Shown here piece after piece: positions 34,107-45,718 of a DNA stretch of 64,000 bases. The notes beneath the pieces are model-generated. The model did not search any database. It saw only the letters and a list, made by a program, of their open reading frames with translations, and was not told the DNA's origin. Position 1 is the stretch's first letter. Every line of letters starts with the position of its first letter. Origin of the DNA: Siphonodentalium dalli (taxonomy: Eukaryota > Mollusca > Scaphopoda > Gadilida > Siphonodentaliidae); the NCBI GenBank assembly GCA_032622095.1, contig CP136068.1:118779509-118843508 (forward strand). Reading direction: 5' to 3'. Made by a program: the position numbers and the translations under genes.

Positions 34107-34916
34107 ATGAGATTCTCGGTATTTCATAAAAGGACTTTAGTCGGCATCACCTTTCTGTTTTTCACGGCTCTGATACTGAAAACATTAGTGTATGAAAGCG
34201 TTAAAAATGACGTCAGTCGATTTTCCGTCGACATGGATTATGAGATACGAGCGATTTTTATGAAAACAATGCATACATTCCACGACGTTATGGCGAAGAA
34301 CAACATCAGTTACTTTCCAGTTTCTGGCACGTTGCTAGGCATGTACCGTCACCATGGTTTCATACCATGGGACGACGACATTGATTACATGGTCAATGCG
34401 ACTGATAAAGCCAAGCTGACAAAGGCGTTAACCAGCCTCGGACCAGATTACAAGTTACTCATTCAAGAAACTGTGGAATGGAAATTTTACTACGCCTTCC
34501 GTGAGATGGATGATTATGAAACATTTTTGTGGCCTTATATAGATATATTCTTCTTCACGGAGAACCAGACTCATATAATGAACACCCATTGGTGGTTCCG
34601 CAGCAGCGAAACGTTCAACAAGAAAGTGGTGTTTCCTCTGAAGAAAAGACCATTTGAAGACATAATGATGGACAGTCCAAATGACATTCGCGGAGCTCTT
34701 TACCAATTCGGAGATCTAGAATATTGCCAGGCGCCGCATTTTAACCACAAATCTCAGTTTTTGACTGCTCTGTACAAATGGGCTTATGTTAAGTGTGATA
34801 CGCTTTCGGACACTTTTTCGTTTGTGAGGAGAACGCAAGTTGCGACAGGGTGTAACGAGACTGTGCATTTCCGTGGTGTTGATCTGTCATGGTTTCTTTC
34901 GGACGATCCGTGTTGA
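34107..34916 (+). CDS. LicD/fukutin-type nucleotidyltransferase-fold protein, single exon, type II membrane protein
   Basis: A complete 269-aa frame with an in-frame TGA at 34029 and no other ATG between, so 34107 is the start. A short basic N-terminus is followed by one membrane segment at residues ~10-28, typical of a Golgi/ER type II enzyme. The LicD signature is residues 73-93: SGTLLG, RHHGFIPW, then WDDDID, where the acidic residues bind metal and nucleotide in this family. A second acidic motif, WPYIDIFFF, is at 142-150. The stretch FPLKKRPFEDI at 176-186 and the following PND match the C-terminal block of invertebrate LicD proteins. NxS/T sites are at N66, N97, N153 and N250. Family members (bacterial LicD, animal fukutin and FKRP) transfer phospho-sugars or phosphocholine; the substrate here is unknown. 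Its codon composition is clearly richer in GC than the flanks. No poly(A) signal is visible close downstream. Confidence 0.93.
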   Translation: MRFSVFHKRTLVGITFLFFTALILKTLVYESVKNDVSRFSVDMDYEIRAIFMKTMHTFHDVMAKNNISYFPVSGTLLGMYRHHGFIPWDDDIDYMVNATDKAKLTKALTSLGPDYKLLIQETVEWKFYYAFREMDDYETFLWPYIDIFFFTENQTHIMNTHWWFRSSETFNKKVVFPLKKRPFEDIMMDSPNDIRGALYQFGDLEYCQAPHFNHKSQFLTALYKWAYVKCDTLSDTFSFVRRTQVATGCNETVHFRGVDLSWFLSDDPC

Positions 34917-34937
34917 GGAATTAATTATGTGATGTGG

Positions 34938-35002
34938 TTATACCTGCTGCATCGATGCGGTTATACCCTGCAGTGATGCGGTTATATCCTGTAGTGATGC
35001 GG
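34938..35002 (+). repeat. 21-23-bp tandem repeat in the LicD 3' flank, 3 copies
   Basis: TTATACCTGCTGCATCGATG, TTATACCCTGCAGTGATGCG and TTATATCCTGTAGTGATGCG, starting 22 bases after the stop codon. Confidence 0.8.
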
Positions 35003-35611
35003 TGGGCATATCTTCGTATAGGTTTTGCAGTGTTGGATGCATCTATCCTGGAAATTTTAATATTCGAGAGAACCGTCTGAGCCTTAACACGAGCATATTA
35101 TTTATTAGTACCCCTGGATACGTACAACGATGGAATTTTTGTGTATTCTTCTATTTTTGCGTATTTAATTTATACATATATCAACCAAGAAATATAGAGC
35201 TACAAGGATAACTATATATTTACTACTATAGAATATCTCGTACAAAGTGCAAGGCAGAGTTCAGTCCCTCGCCACGCTGGTTTGACCACTTCCATCACAT
35301 ATACATAATGTATTAAGAGTAATATTCTTTTTCAAAAAGTATGTTATTGATTATGATTCATTCTTATTTGATCCGACCAACTTCCAAATGAATATGAATA
35401 GTTCTGGGCCCTGTTTCATGAAAGCAACTTATGACATAGTTGGGACTTAAGATGGTCATAAGTTCAAACTGCAGTCATAAGTGCGTTTCACGAACAAGGT
35501 CTTAACTTAAGATGGTTTTAACTTTGATCTTAACTTTAAGACTAGTGTGAGGTGTCTTAAGATAATCTTAAAGTTAAGACCCACGTGATAAGTGGCATAT
35601 CGATCACAAAT

Positions 35612-35766
35612 ATGGTGGCCTATGTTATTTTGCAATTACGGAGAGATCTACGACGACAAAGGCTATTTATAGGGACAGAAGCAATCCACTGGGTTACATG
35701 GACGATGAAGAGATTAGAGCAAAATATCGCTTCACCAGACCGATGATTATGGAATCAGGGAGCTAA
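35612..35766 (+). pseudogene. HARBI1-like transposase 5' fragment, frameshifted
   Basis: From ATG at 35612 one frame gives MVAYVILQLRRDLRRQRLF. Near 35668 the similarity moves to another frame, which reads RDRSNPLGYMDDEEIRAKY and then RFTRPMIME, ending at TAA 35764. R-D-R-x-x-P-L-x-x-[YM]-D-D-E-E and Y-R-F-x-R-P are typical of the N-terminus of HARBI1-like transposases. A small indel near 35668-35670 therefore broke the gene, and no downstream DDE region remains recognisable. Confidence 0.65.
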
Positions 35767-36349
35767 ATGTGTTCTAGAGTCGGGGAACGAGTACACCGTG
35801 GAATGCTAACGGTGAAGGTAACTGAAGAATGACCTTCACCTGATACATGCGACACGTTATTAAAGGATGACATCGCGTTTATTTGATTTGTACATCATAT
35901 CTAAATAATTTAAACTGGTGAATGAATGGGGGAATGGATTTTTGTGAGCGGGAAATTTATTTAACTAGCTGCTGTAGTTCTGGATTTGTCCAGATCAAAT
36001 TTGGCTGTGGGATAGCCCTGTCGTACACTTGGGGATTTATTTTAAAAGGTAAACACATGACCTATCATTTTTCTACCATTTTCGTGATCAACTGGTGTCA
36101 ATCTAGCCGGGTAAACATTACTGATATGGCCTGCAGGCTTCAATTCAATGAATTTGGCCGAAACGTTAACACTGTCGCCTATGGGAAACCATTTAGTTCC
36201 GTGATTTCTTTATGGAATTGTGCGATATGGTGCGTGGTGGAGTCCAACATTCGACGAGAAGATCACGTTCGCTTTCTGTGTCTTTCTGGATCTTTTTATT
36301 CTTTGTTTAGTTGGGATGGGTGTGGTGGGGGGGGGGGGTCTATGTGGTA

Positions 36350-36867
36350 TTTGGTGCGGGTCCCACACCCATGCTGTCAAATTGACCGAAAAAGACATTT
36401 TTTTTCGAATAAGGAATAAAAAGATCCAAACCAGATTTTCACTCCCTTGGGATGGTACCACCGGGTGGGAGGTTTGATGCGTTTCTAGTGAGTATTTAGG
36501 GCGGGACACACACTCCTGCCATCAAATTGACCGAAATTCTTACCGTTTCCGAAAATGGTCCATACCGCATTTTCACCACCACGGGTGATAGGTGGGCGGG
36601 GTCGGAGTGTTTCTGTGGGGTATTTGGGCGGGCCACCTACCCATGCCGTCAAATCGGTCGAAATAATTTCCGTTCTCGAAAATGGTCCATACCCCATTTT
36701 CACCCCCTCGGGTGGTACCCCCCGGGGGTGATGGGTGGGGGTCGGGATGTTTCTAGGGGATATTTGGGGCGGGCCACCCACACATGCCGTCAACTCGTTC
36801 GAAATCTTTATCGTTTTCGAAAATGATCCATACCCCATGTACACCCCTCGGGTGGTACCCCCACCGG
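36350..36867 (+). repeat. GC-rich tandem repeat, ~125-147 bp, 3.5 copies, inside the Harbinger element
   Basis: Units begin near 36350, 36498, 36624 and 36762. Each contains ATGCCGTCAA, CGAAAATGGTCCATACC and CCTCGGGTGGTACC. Copies differ by about 15-20%. Open frames on both strands here are a by-product of the repeat composition. Confidence 0.75.
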
Positions 36868-38470
36868 AGTAATCTGTAAAAACAGATTACCAATCTGTTG
36901 AAATATACAATGGTGTGGCGGTTCTACGCTGCCGTAAATTTGTAACTGTGCTTTTGAATTTAGAAAACAAAACATCTTTATTTGCATGGACAGCTTCTGT
37001 TACTGCCTCCAGTTATTGATTGGAAAACTTAGGATTTCTTTTCGTTGCTGACATTTCGGAAGCAATGCGTCTAGTGACAATGTTATCCTATTCGAAATTG
37101 TTGGAACATTATCACGTGGTGGTTTTTTGGATATTAAATGCCCATGCCCATGTCGTGATTTTCAAGGCTGTAAAAAATTTTGTCATGTTTTTTTTTCAGG
37201 GGTGGGATGGCCATTGTGCAGCATATTGTATATATGATATATACTCACCCGTAACGATGACACCCCTTAATGCGAGTGTGCTAATGAAAACGTAGTTATA
37301 ATATATATCCATGGTTTGACAACAGATAGATATACATCTGCATAAAAATAATAAAAAAGTTACTCTAACAAATATTTTTCATTTCCCTTTGAATCGAAAA
37401 ATGACCTATGTGTGTCCTGATGACATCGCCGATTTATTTTGATTATTGCTACACGTAGAGAGCGATGGTCGATAATACACGTGTTATGTCGGCTCACATA
37501 AAACAAATCGCCGCCTGATCATTGCTCTCAGTGGATTAACTCTGCGTAAATGCATGGTCGAAGTCATGCATCGATCCATTTCTGACACCGCCACTCACCA
37601 GTAAACGCAAAGCTCGTCATTTTAAGAGCCTGTGATGTACTCATTTTCGAATTTACATCGTGAACCCATGCAAGTCTAAGATCCATATGCGAATATAAAG
37701 CCACTGACTATAGACACTAAGATATGTGTGCTGATTTGCCCACCACCACCCCTATCCAGCATCCCTGTCACAGAATAATGTCAACTCGGACTCGGCTCTT
37801 TCTCGATAACCTCTCAATGCCGTACATACAGATTGCACAAGCCCACATTTTTTTGTTCCGGACTGTAGAAAATAGTCGATAACCAGTCTAAATGAGCGGG
37901 AACTTAACTTACTACTTAAGTAGGACTTAATCTTGTTTTGGGAAACGCGTTCTTGAAACGGAAAAGTTACATCATAAGATCAACCTTATATCTTAGATTA
38001 AGTCCATCCTAAGATAATCTTATGACCTTGCTTCATGAAACAGGGTCCTGTTTCTCAGAACAATGCACAATGAATTGTGTCCGACCAACACATTTAGATT
38101 TCCGTATATATTGTATACGTTATGTCAGTGGTCAGACCAGGGTAACGAGGGAACTGAACTCTTGTCTTGCAGTTTGTATCTAGTATGTTGACGTTTCCAA
38201 GTTATATAACTGTGTAAACCTACATGTACGAATCATACACATTTCGATGTAGTCATTGACACCATTGCAGTCTATATAAACGTGAGCATCAAGGAATTGG
38301 ATTATATATCCCCACTTGCAAAGACTATAACTCACTATTAGATGCACGTACGTTTAGTCGCCCCCCCCCCCCTCTGAAATAATATACGTTTACCCCCCCC
38401 CCCCCGAAAAAATGAAACAAACACAGCAACAATCAAAATATATATAATCAAAATATTTCAGAAATTAGAA

Positions 38471-38472
<2 letters not shown>

Positions 38473-38567
<95 letters not shown>
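38473..38567. repeat. (TA)n microsatellite, ~95 bases
   Basis: An uninterrupted TA run, preceded at 38364-38405 by two C tracts. Confidence 0.97.
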
Positions 38568-38569
<2 letters not shown>

Positions 38570-38650
38570 GCCCTCGAATATAGGTACATATTATTGCGGA
38601 ACATATTTTAAGATCACAATAATTAGAACAGTATATGTCACTGAACATCC

Positions 38651-39129
38651 TTAAAGGTACTCAACCCGATAAAACTCCTCTCAATTACTATTTCAATGGC
38701 TTCGGGGGTCAAAAATATTTGATTCGAGTCGAGGAAGTCACCCATCAAAGCTCAGAATTGTTAGATATCGATTTTATAAATCTATTATTTTTCATTATCG
38801 GGAATACTATCTGGCCCAGAACTCAGTCAAAATTGAGTTAAAATTACCACTTGATTTTAGAGTTATTCATCCTTGTCTGTTTGAATAGATTTGAGGTACA
38901 CATCCAGAGCATATTACGGCAGTTATTGGTACTCATCTCGAGAACATAACAAATTTGAAAAATCAATATCTAATAACTCTGAGCTTTGTTTGATGGGTTC
39001 CTCGACTCGAATCAAATATTTTTTACCCCCAAAGCCAAAGAAATAGTAATATAGGACCCTCTGATCGGATTGTTGTTGTTGGAATCTGTTGAGATGGGGA
39101 CCCTCTTTACGGGTTGAGTACCTTTAACA
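38651..39129 (-). repeat. F2 TTAA MITE, full length, opposite to 3766-4243
   Basis: TTAAAGGTACTCAACCCG to CGGGTTGAGTACCTTTAA. Its whole length matches the reverse complement of 3766-4243. Confidence 0.88.
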
Positions 39130-39546
39130 TTTCATTGTCTTCGGGTACCAAAAGCTTCTTTTAAAATTGATTTTGTCATAGGTACATGCATATTATATAT
39201 CCAAGATAACATATATGCAGTTATGAAAGGGAAATAAACTCCAATATGCCTTTTTTTTATCTGGACTCCGTGACGTCACGAAGTAACTCAATTGCCAAAT
39301 GAATCGGTGAAATTGTGATGGGCGCGCATTTAGCAAACGTTTCACTTCCGCATTGAGTTTTGTTTTCACTTCCGTGTTTACTGTTCCAAAGCATGCTTTC
39401 TGATGATCAAATACAGGCTTTTATAGAGAATCAAATGCCGACAAATACCAAACAAAAACCCACAAAAGTTTTATTCCAAAAATTTGGATAAACATACAGA
39501 CGGATAACAAAAATGTCATTATACAATGTTGTGCATAGAATGTCTT

Positions 39547-39647
39547 TTTCTTGTACTCGTCCAGGTTGTGGTGAAAGTCATATTGGACTCGACACTGCGT
39601 GTCTTGTCCAATATGACTATTCACCACAACCTGGACTGGTACAAGAA
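39547..39647. repeat. Hairpin, ~45-bp arms
   Basis: TCTTGTACTCGTCCAGGTTG pairs with CAACCTGGACTGGTACAAGA, and AGTCATATTGGAC with GTCCAATATGACT; the loop is ~13 bases. The 132-aa minus frame here runs through the hairpin and is not credible. Confidence 0.8.
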
Positions 39648-39828
39648 AACACAAACTGTACACACCATTGTATAATATCTTAATATTATAGTACAACTTG
39701 TTTATTTGAGCGATTAGTTTGCAGATCCCACCCATCACCTTCGCCTTTTGGGTTGTTAAATAGTTCTTGGGGTGAGTGAGGTAATATTTTGCTCTAAGTG
39801 TTCGCCTTAAATCGACCAAGGCACCGCA

Positions 39829-40229
39829 TTAACCCTTTACCCAACAGAAGGGCCCTATGCCAATGCATTCTCTTATATATGCGAGTCGACCATAGGTCGC
39901 CTCGCATATATAAGAGAATGCATTGGCTTAACACATTAAAAATTCTAAAATTGTTAAAGAATGTAAGAAAAAATGGTAAAAAGTGTTAAAAAAAGATTTT
40001 TTTTTAGGCCAATGCATTCTCTTATATATGCGAGGCGACCTATGGTCGACTCGCATATATAAGAGAATGCATTGGCACAGGGTATAACTGTAACTATCAC
40101 AATGTGGTCAAGGAGCCGGTTCCAATGATATCCATATTTGTATGGTTCTATTGAGACAGACCGAAGATATTTTAGGCTGTTGAAGCTTTATTTGGCCGGT
40201 TTTGGCCGGTTTGTTGGGTAAAGGGTTAA
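39829..40229 (+). repeat. F1 TTAA MITE with two mutually inverted 69-bp hairpins
   Basis: TTAACCCTTTACCCAACAG to TTGTTGGGTAAAGGGTTAA. The hairpin at 39859-39927 and the one at 40008-40076 are each near-palindromic, and the second is the reverse complement of the first. Intact TTAA at both ends suggests fairly recent insertion. Confidence 0.9.
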
Positions 40230-40775
40230 AGAATTAAGGGTGTGTAATTCATCACCTGGAGCGTCCTTGTCGCATGATTAGCAATTTTTATCATCATCAG
40301 GTAAATCTATTCAGTCTCCTGTTTCTATTGGTTACCGATGGTTTCTATTGGTTACCGATGATTTCGAGAACGAAATTTAAAAAAGTAATAGAATCGTTCG
40401 TTTGCAATTTCGAGAAGTATACATCTTCTCGGTAGATTGTTTTGATGCATTGATATGTAATATACTTATTTGATGAATACAATGTTTGCCACCAGTTTTG
40501 AATATACAGATATTGAATTTTAAGTTGATCTTTTGTAGCCTCGCGGAATATTTTCAGGCGGTCATAAGAGTGTGTAGCCCATATGTGCCTTTGAGCACAA
40601 GTTCATTAAATAAAGAGTAAATATAATTGATCCAGTTAGATTTTATTATTAACATAAATTATCTGCCCCTTTTGTTGTACCGACTACAAATCGTCCAGTA
40701 TAGAGTATATGCGATCTTATTTCGACTTCCGCTCACTGATAATTTAACAACTGCATTAGTGTTGTTTTCCTCGTA

Positions 40776-40988
40776 CAGTAATGCCCTAAATAATCGACTC
40801 CTTAACCACAGCAGAATTATTGGTAATTTTTCAGGATTTAGTCGGAAATATGGCTTGTTGCCATTCATCGGAAAGCTCTCACTGAGAGCTTTCCGATGAA
40901 TGGCAACAAGCCATATTTCCGACTAAATCCTGAAAAATTACCAATAATTCTGCTGTGGTTAAGGAGTAGATTATTTAGGGCATTACTG
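40776..40988. repeat. Near-perfect palindrome MITE, TA-flanked (copy 3)
   Basis: CAGTAATGCCCTAAATAATC to GGGCATTACTG, arms ~105 bp, TA at 40774-40775 and 40989-40990; the centre is GCTCTCACTGAGAGC. Confidence 0.88.
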
Positions 40989-41390
40989 TAATTCTAGTAT
41001 GAAATGAATGGATAAAATTCAGTCCCAAACAAGATGGTCAGTTTATCAGAGAAGCTCATTCGAATATTTTTCTAGTCTCATAAATATTCAAAAATGTCCG
41101 CTCTAATTATTTTCTGCTACAGTGCACTTGCATATGTTGGTTTTATGGTGTCAAATATCGGACAGGGAACTTTAATGATACACTAATGTACATTATAGCA
41201 TTAGTATAGCCTTCGGCAGAAACGTTAATTCTTTGTGTTGTGTAGTAAACCGAGGACATGGTCTATTAAGTATTCAATGCGTGGATCGACAATTAAGTTG
41301 CTATATATTTGAAGTTCAACAATAAATTAGCAATACAATCCATCCTCTATATATAGAATTGGTTCACGTTCACGGAAGCGTTACGCACAA

Positions 41391-41899
41391 TTAAAGGTAC
41401 TCAATCCGATCAGACGGTCCCATATCATCAAGTTACAACAACAACAACATTTCTACAAAATACGCTTTAGTTATCAGAATCGATTAATTACAACAAAATA
41501 ATGCTAACCACGTGACTGTCAATTATGGTATAAAATTTCCCAAAACGTGTTATTTATCAACATGTTGTTCAACGAAATATGGCCGCATTATCACTTGAGT
41601 ATTATCACGAAATTTGGCCGTATTACCATTTGATTTTAAAATAATTCCACCTTCATCCGCAATTCTTTTCGAGATAGTCGGTTTGACGATTTTTTTCTGG
41701 GACACAAATAAGTACACATTTCGAGAAATAAAAAAAATTCAAAAATCGATATCTGATCACTCTGAGCTTTAATGGGTGGGTTCCTCGACTCGAATCAAAT
41801 ATTTCCCCCCGAAGCCAAAGAAATAGTAATTTGGAGCGTCTGATCTGATTGAGTAGATTTAATATCGCGACCGTCTCAATCAATGATTTGCATCTTTAA
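41391..41899 (+). repeat. F2 TTAA MITE with a segment shared with the satellite spacer
   Basis: TTAAAGGTACTCAATCCGAT at the left, GCATCTTTAA at the right. Near the right end, 41857-41891 matches the inverted satellite spacer (20779-20813) at 34 of 35 positions. Confidence 0.75.
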
Positions 41900-41959
41900 T
41901 AACTTTCGCATAATGAACTACGACAAATATAAGAATTACGAATAGCATATACTAATATA

Positions 41960-42176
41960 CAGTAATGCCCTAAGTAATCGACTCCTTAACCACGGCAGAA
42001 TTATTAGTAACTTTTTAGGATTTTGTCGGAAATATGGCTTGTTGTCATTCATCGGAAAGCTCTCCCCGAGAGCTTTCCGATGAATGGCAGGCAACAAGCC
42101 ATATTTCCGACTAAATCCTAAAAAGTTACCCATAATTATGCTGTGGTTAAGGAGTCGATTAATTAGAGCATTACTG
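41960..42176. repeat. Near-perfect palindrome MITE, TA-flanked (copy 4)
   Basis: CAGTAATGCCCTAAGTAATC to GAGCATTACTG with TA on both sides. The right arm has a 4-base duplication (GGCAGGCAAC). Confidence 0.85.
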
Positions 42177-43123
42177 TAATTCGCATAAGGTGATGAAATT
42201 GTGTTAGCTGTGATTAGTTTGTACTGAATCGTGTTCTTGTGGACTTAAAACACGTCTCATTTCTTCTACCTCGAATTTTTATTTCTCCGAATGGGCTAGA
42301 TGATGCCAGTCGACGTAAACATCTCCGTAATAATTATAATATGAATTTATACGATATACTGAGTCGAAATTTATGTCGACTGGATGATGCCATGAATCTC
42401 TACACTGGCTAACGCCCGTTGGGATCATATTCCACCAGTACAAAACCTGGGAACTTTTTGAAGTTTTGACAAGGAACCTTATAAAGTCGAAAAATATTAA
42501 CGCGGGGAATATATCTCTTAGTTATTATTTGTTCATTAATAATGTACTTCACTGTAGGTGGTCGAGGGTGCAACTCAAATTTTTTCGATTTAAGTGACTT
42601 TGTGAGCGATATTTCTTTGCGTTGCTTGCAATTATGGGATTTCTCATGGGTAATTAATTCAACATTTATTGCGATATCGGCTCACAAAAGTTACAGATAA
42701 GCATGCAATTATGAGTTGGGACCTTCATACACAGCGAAGTACACTATTAAGGAACAGATAATCACTAAGAAATATATTACTCGCGTTATATTTTCGACTT
42801 TATATATCATGGCATGATCTGCGATGGGCATTTTATACTATGATTTATTCGACTTGTGCTTTATACCATTCGTTATACATTCGTAATCTAGAATGGTCAT
42901 GTCTCCCAATGTATGCACAACGAACTACCACGGGGACCTCTATTCGAGAAACAGTTCACTTCCAACACCTGCCCACAATAACAAACATCTACATCTAGTG
43001 ATGTATCAATTGGAACATAAATAAAACATTGTTCATTGCATGGACAATGCATGGGTTTCATGTGGCGAAATTCCATTCACTGTATTGTTTATCTCGTCGT
43101 GAGAACGTGACATACATACTGCA

Positions 43124-43432
43124 GATTGATTGCTTTATTGACTTGGGGTTTAATGTCGCTTTCAGCAACTAAGGTCATATCACGACATTGACAGTTTTAA
43201 TGGTCGAGGAAATCCGCACACAGACGGCTAATCTAACAGTGATTCCAATGGCTGATAAACTCGTCGACCATGTGCGGCAAACCGCCGGCCATCGGCGAGT
43301 AATTGGCAACTCCGTCATATACGATTTCGAGTTACAAAAATGGAGACATGTGGATTTGAACCCTCATTGTCAGCGCTGGAGGGCGAGACGGCTTGGAGTT
43401 GTACCCCTAACCGACTGAGCCACCGAGGCCCC
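43124..43432 (-). mobile_element. tRNA-derived SINE
   Basis: Read on the minus strand from 43432 it starts GGGGCCTCGGTGGCTCAGTC, with an A-box-like TGGCTCAGTCGG and, about 55 bases on, a B box GGTTCAAATCC. The T-arm stem pairs apart from one mismatch. A body of ~200 bases follows and ends GCGACATTAAACCCCAAG and TCAATAAAGCAATCAATC, a 3' tail type seen in mollusc and other invertebrate SINEs. RNA polymerase III would transcribe it. It is not a functional tRNA because the acceptor stem does not close. Confidence 0.72.
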
Positions 43433-43575
43433 TTACATTGTGAAGAAAAAGTATTGCAATTCAATAATTTAAATAGGGTACGTATATACATTTGGGAATA
43501 TAAATATTTGATCACATAGAACATGTATATATTATGGTTATGAGTATGTAAACGTTAGTTGTTAAAAAATTTGCA

Positions 43576-43660
43576 GAATGAGATCACCCGAGAGTGAATT
43601 TAGTTAGGCTACCCCGCACAACTTCACCCTATGTGGACCTCGGTCTGCTTACAGGCCTCG
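43576..43660 (+). repeat. Dispersed repeat, relative of 63926-64000
   Basis: GAATGAGATCACCCGAGAGT, GAATTTAGTTAGGCTACCCC and TTCACCCTATGTGGACCTCG. The same order occurs at the window's right end and, more diverged, at 54775-54930. Confidence 0.6.
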
Positions 43661-44044
43661 TCTCCTGGGAAGTATATATAATCTCAAATTAATATTGTTT
43701 TAGTTACTTTTTCCATACAACGAATGTTCTCTATAAAGCGCGTTCTACACCGGCTTATACAAACTAAATTTGACTATGGGGGTGACCAACTGTATTCGTT
43801 ATACGTTGCCCTTTAGTACCTAATACGATACAGTCTCGTGTACTTCAATGTGCCTTTTCGAATCCGGATTTGCCATGCAAATACACATCTAAGTAGACAT
43901 TCCATTAACAAAATAATGCTACATCACCATCTTTGCCCCCACCAATTAACATCATGATAAGATGGCATAAGTGTGACCAACGCTTGTCCTCTGTATAAAA
44001 TAGGTTGTGCCATACACACACACACACCATGATTTATAAAAATT

Positions 44045-44410
44045 AAAGGCCCATTTAAGTTTCGAGTCACCTATTCTACATAACCATTTGGAACATCTGT
44101 GTCTCAGAATGTGTCCATAGAGTAACAGAAAATAGCTGAAATCACAGAAACATTTCCCCCGTTTCGTTCCCAGAATGCAACACAAACTAATATATAGAGT
44201 TATTCCCCTTCCACTGAAAATAATAGATTGCGCAGTATATGCCCAGATGAAACTTAAGCACAGAAAACACGTCGGTACCGCATACAAATTCAACATGTCC
44301 ACAGGTTATACACTGAATAACTTGATAATACAAAGTTTTGGAGCTTCCTCTTTCAAATGGTATATACAATTGCATCTATTTTATGTGAACTGGGGGTTAG
44401 AAAGTTAAAG
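44045..44410 (+). repeat. F3 TTAA MITE, shortened
   Basis: TTAAAGGCCCATTTAAGTTT at the left; AACGGGG/TTCCCAGAATGC, CTTCCACTGAAAATAATAG and CTTTCAAATGGTATATA internally. It abuts the next copy. Confidence 0.8.
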
Positions 44411-44897
44411 GCCTTTAACTTTGGCTTAATTTTCGAGTCAACGAATAATTTTTATACTCCCTTGATATACGGTTTTAATAACAATCTGTGCCATAAAATA
44501 TGATTAAAATATACTACAATTCATCACCATTTGGAGCGTTTGTTTCTCAGAAGGTGCCCATGGAGTAATAGAAAATAGCTGAAATAATAAAATCATTTTC
44601 CCCATTATGGCTCCCAGAATGCAACAGAATTCGAACTATACTTTTATTTTCAATGGGGAATAACTGTAAATAGAGATATAGAGAGTTATTCCCATTCCAT
44701 TGAAAATAATAGACTTTGTGCAGTAACATGAGCATAGAACTGACGTCGGTATCTCAACAAAAACAACATGTTCACGGTTTTTACATCGAATAAGTTGAGA
44801 ATACAATGTTTTGGAGCTTCCTCTTTCAAATGGTATATAGTATGGCATATATTTTATAAAGTGTGATCTGGGGATTCGAAAATTAAGTGGGCCTTTA
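44411..44897 (+). repeat. F3 TTAA MITE, full length, directly adjacent to the previous copy
   Basis: GGCCTTTAACTTTGGCTTAA at the left to CGAAAATTAAGTGGGCCTTT at the right, all internal blocks present. The two copies sit head-to-tail. Confidence 0.82.
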
Positions 44898-45128
44898 AGT
44901 GGTCCTTTAACATCGCCATCATTTCCCCACCAATTAACATTATGCTGAGATGGCATAAGTGAGACCATCACTTGTCCTATATTACCATTGTCTGTATACA
45001 ATTGTTTGTGTTATATACATGTATTCACCATGTTTTATAAAACAAATTAGACAACTTCGCTAAATAAGCAGGACCCACATATTAATTAGCAGGACCACTT
45101 GATTGGGGGTGTTCCCGCCCTCGGATGA

Positions 45129-45502
45129 TTAAAGACATATTATGTACTTGTTCGAGTGCGTAAAACTGATCAGTTAGTACCCAGGCGCTATGCCAACTGG
45201 AGAAATGTACCATTCTACTAACATCGCCGGAAATCTGAAGTAAATCGACCGTGTTTACCACTCCATAGAAAACACCGTGTTAACTACGCTCAAACGTAAA
45301 TATTTACTCCTCGATTCGGGACGCATCTATCGGCGATACGAAAACTATTTCGCCACCGAGAGTCACTGCATTTAATTAATATATAAGAATGACGGTGTGT
45401 GTTGTCAATTTGGATATAATATTTGTAAAAAATTACTACTTTGAACAAGATTATTCTCCATTTATATTTGACCACCCTACCGGAGTGTTTCACATCACTT
45501 TA
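45129..45502 (+). repeat. F4 TTAA element, copy 1
   Basis: TTAAAGACATATTATG to GTTTCACATCACTTTAA. It matches 62080-62449 in direct orientation through CAGGCGCTATGCCAACTGGA, CATTCTACTAACATCGCCG, CTCGATTCGGGACGC and GAATGACGGTGTGTG. Confidence 0.82.
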
Positions 45503-45718
45503 AGCAATTCCTCTGACCAAACAAACAGTAACCCTGATTACCAAGTACACGTGGTACCGTATCTGATGATGAAAAGGGAATATCTATACGCCAGTACCAG
45601 TAATCGTACGAGCCTCCATAACTCTGATATATCTATTCGCCAGAACCAGTAATCGTATGAATGAACACTCATACTGAGTCCAGCCTCCATAACTCTGACA
45701 TAAATATGCGTAATACAC

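Larger units (their letters stand above)
35407..38048 (+). mobile_element. Harbinger-type DNA transposon with long TIRs and dead transposase
   Basis: The left end (GGCCCTGTTTCATGAAAGCA from 35408) and the reverse complement of the right end (GGACCCTGTTTCATGAAGCA from 38048) match. Subterminal blocks of CTTAAGATGG/TCATAAG type continue for about 150-180 bases on both sides. The frame at 35612-35766 resembles HARBI1. The middle holds a GC-rich tandem repeat (36350-36867). No clean target duplication could be read. It starts about 490 bases after the LicD stop codon. Confidence 0.7.

Noticed and set aside
35922-36419. 165-aa + frame inside the Harbinger element
   Set aside because: It shows no similarity to Harbinger transposase or Myb-like protein that I can see, and its end lies in a G-run and tandem repeat.
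39421-39819. 132-aa minus-strand frame
   Set aside because: It runs through a hairpin, has no recognisable domain and has an AT-rich, non-coding composition.
43341-43432. Functional tRNA (Ser/Leu-like)
   Set aside because: The acceptor stem does not close and a SINE body with its typical tail follows.
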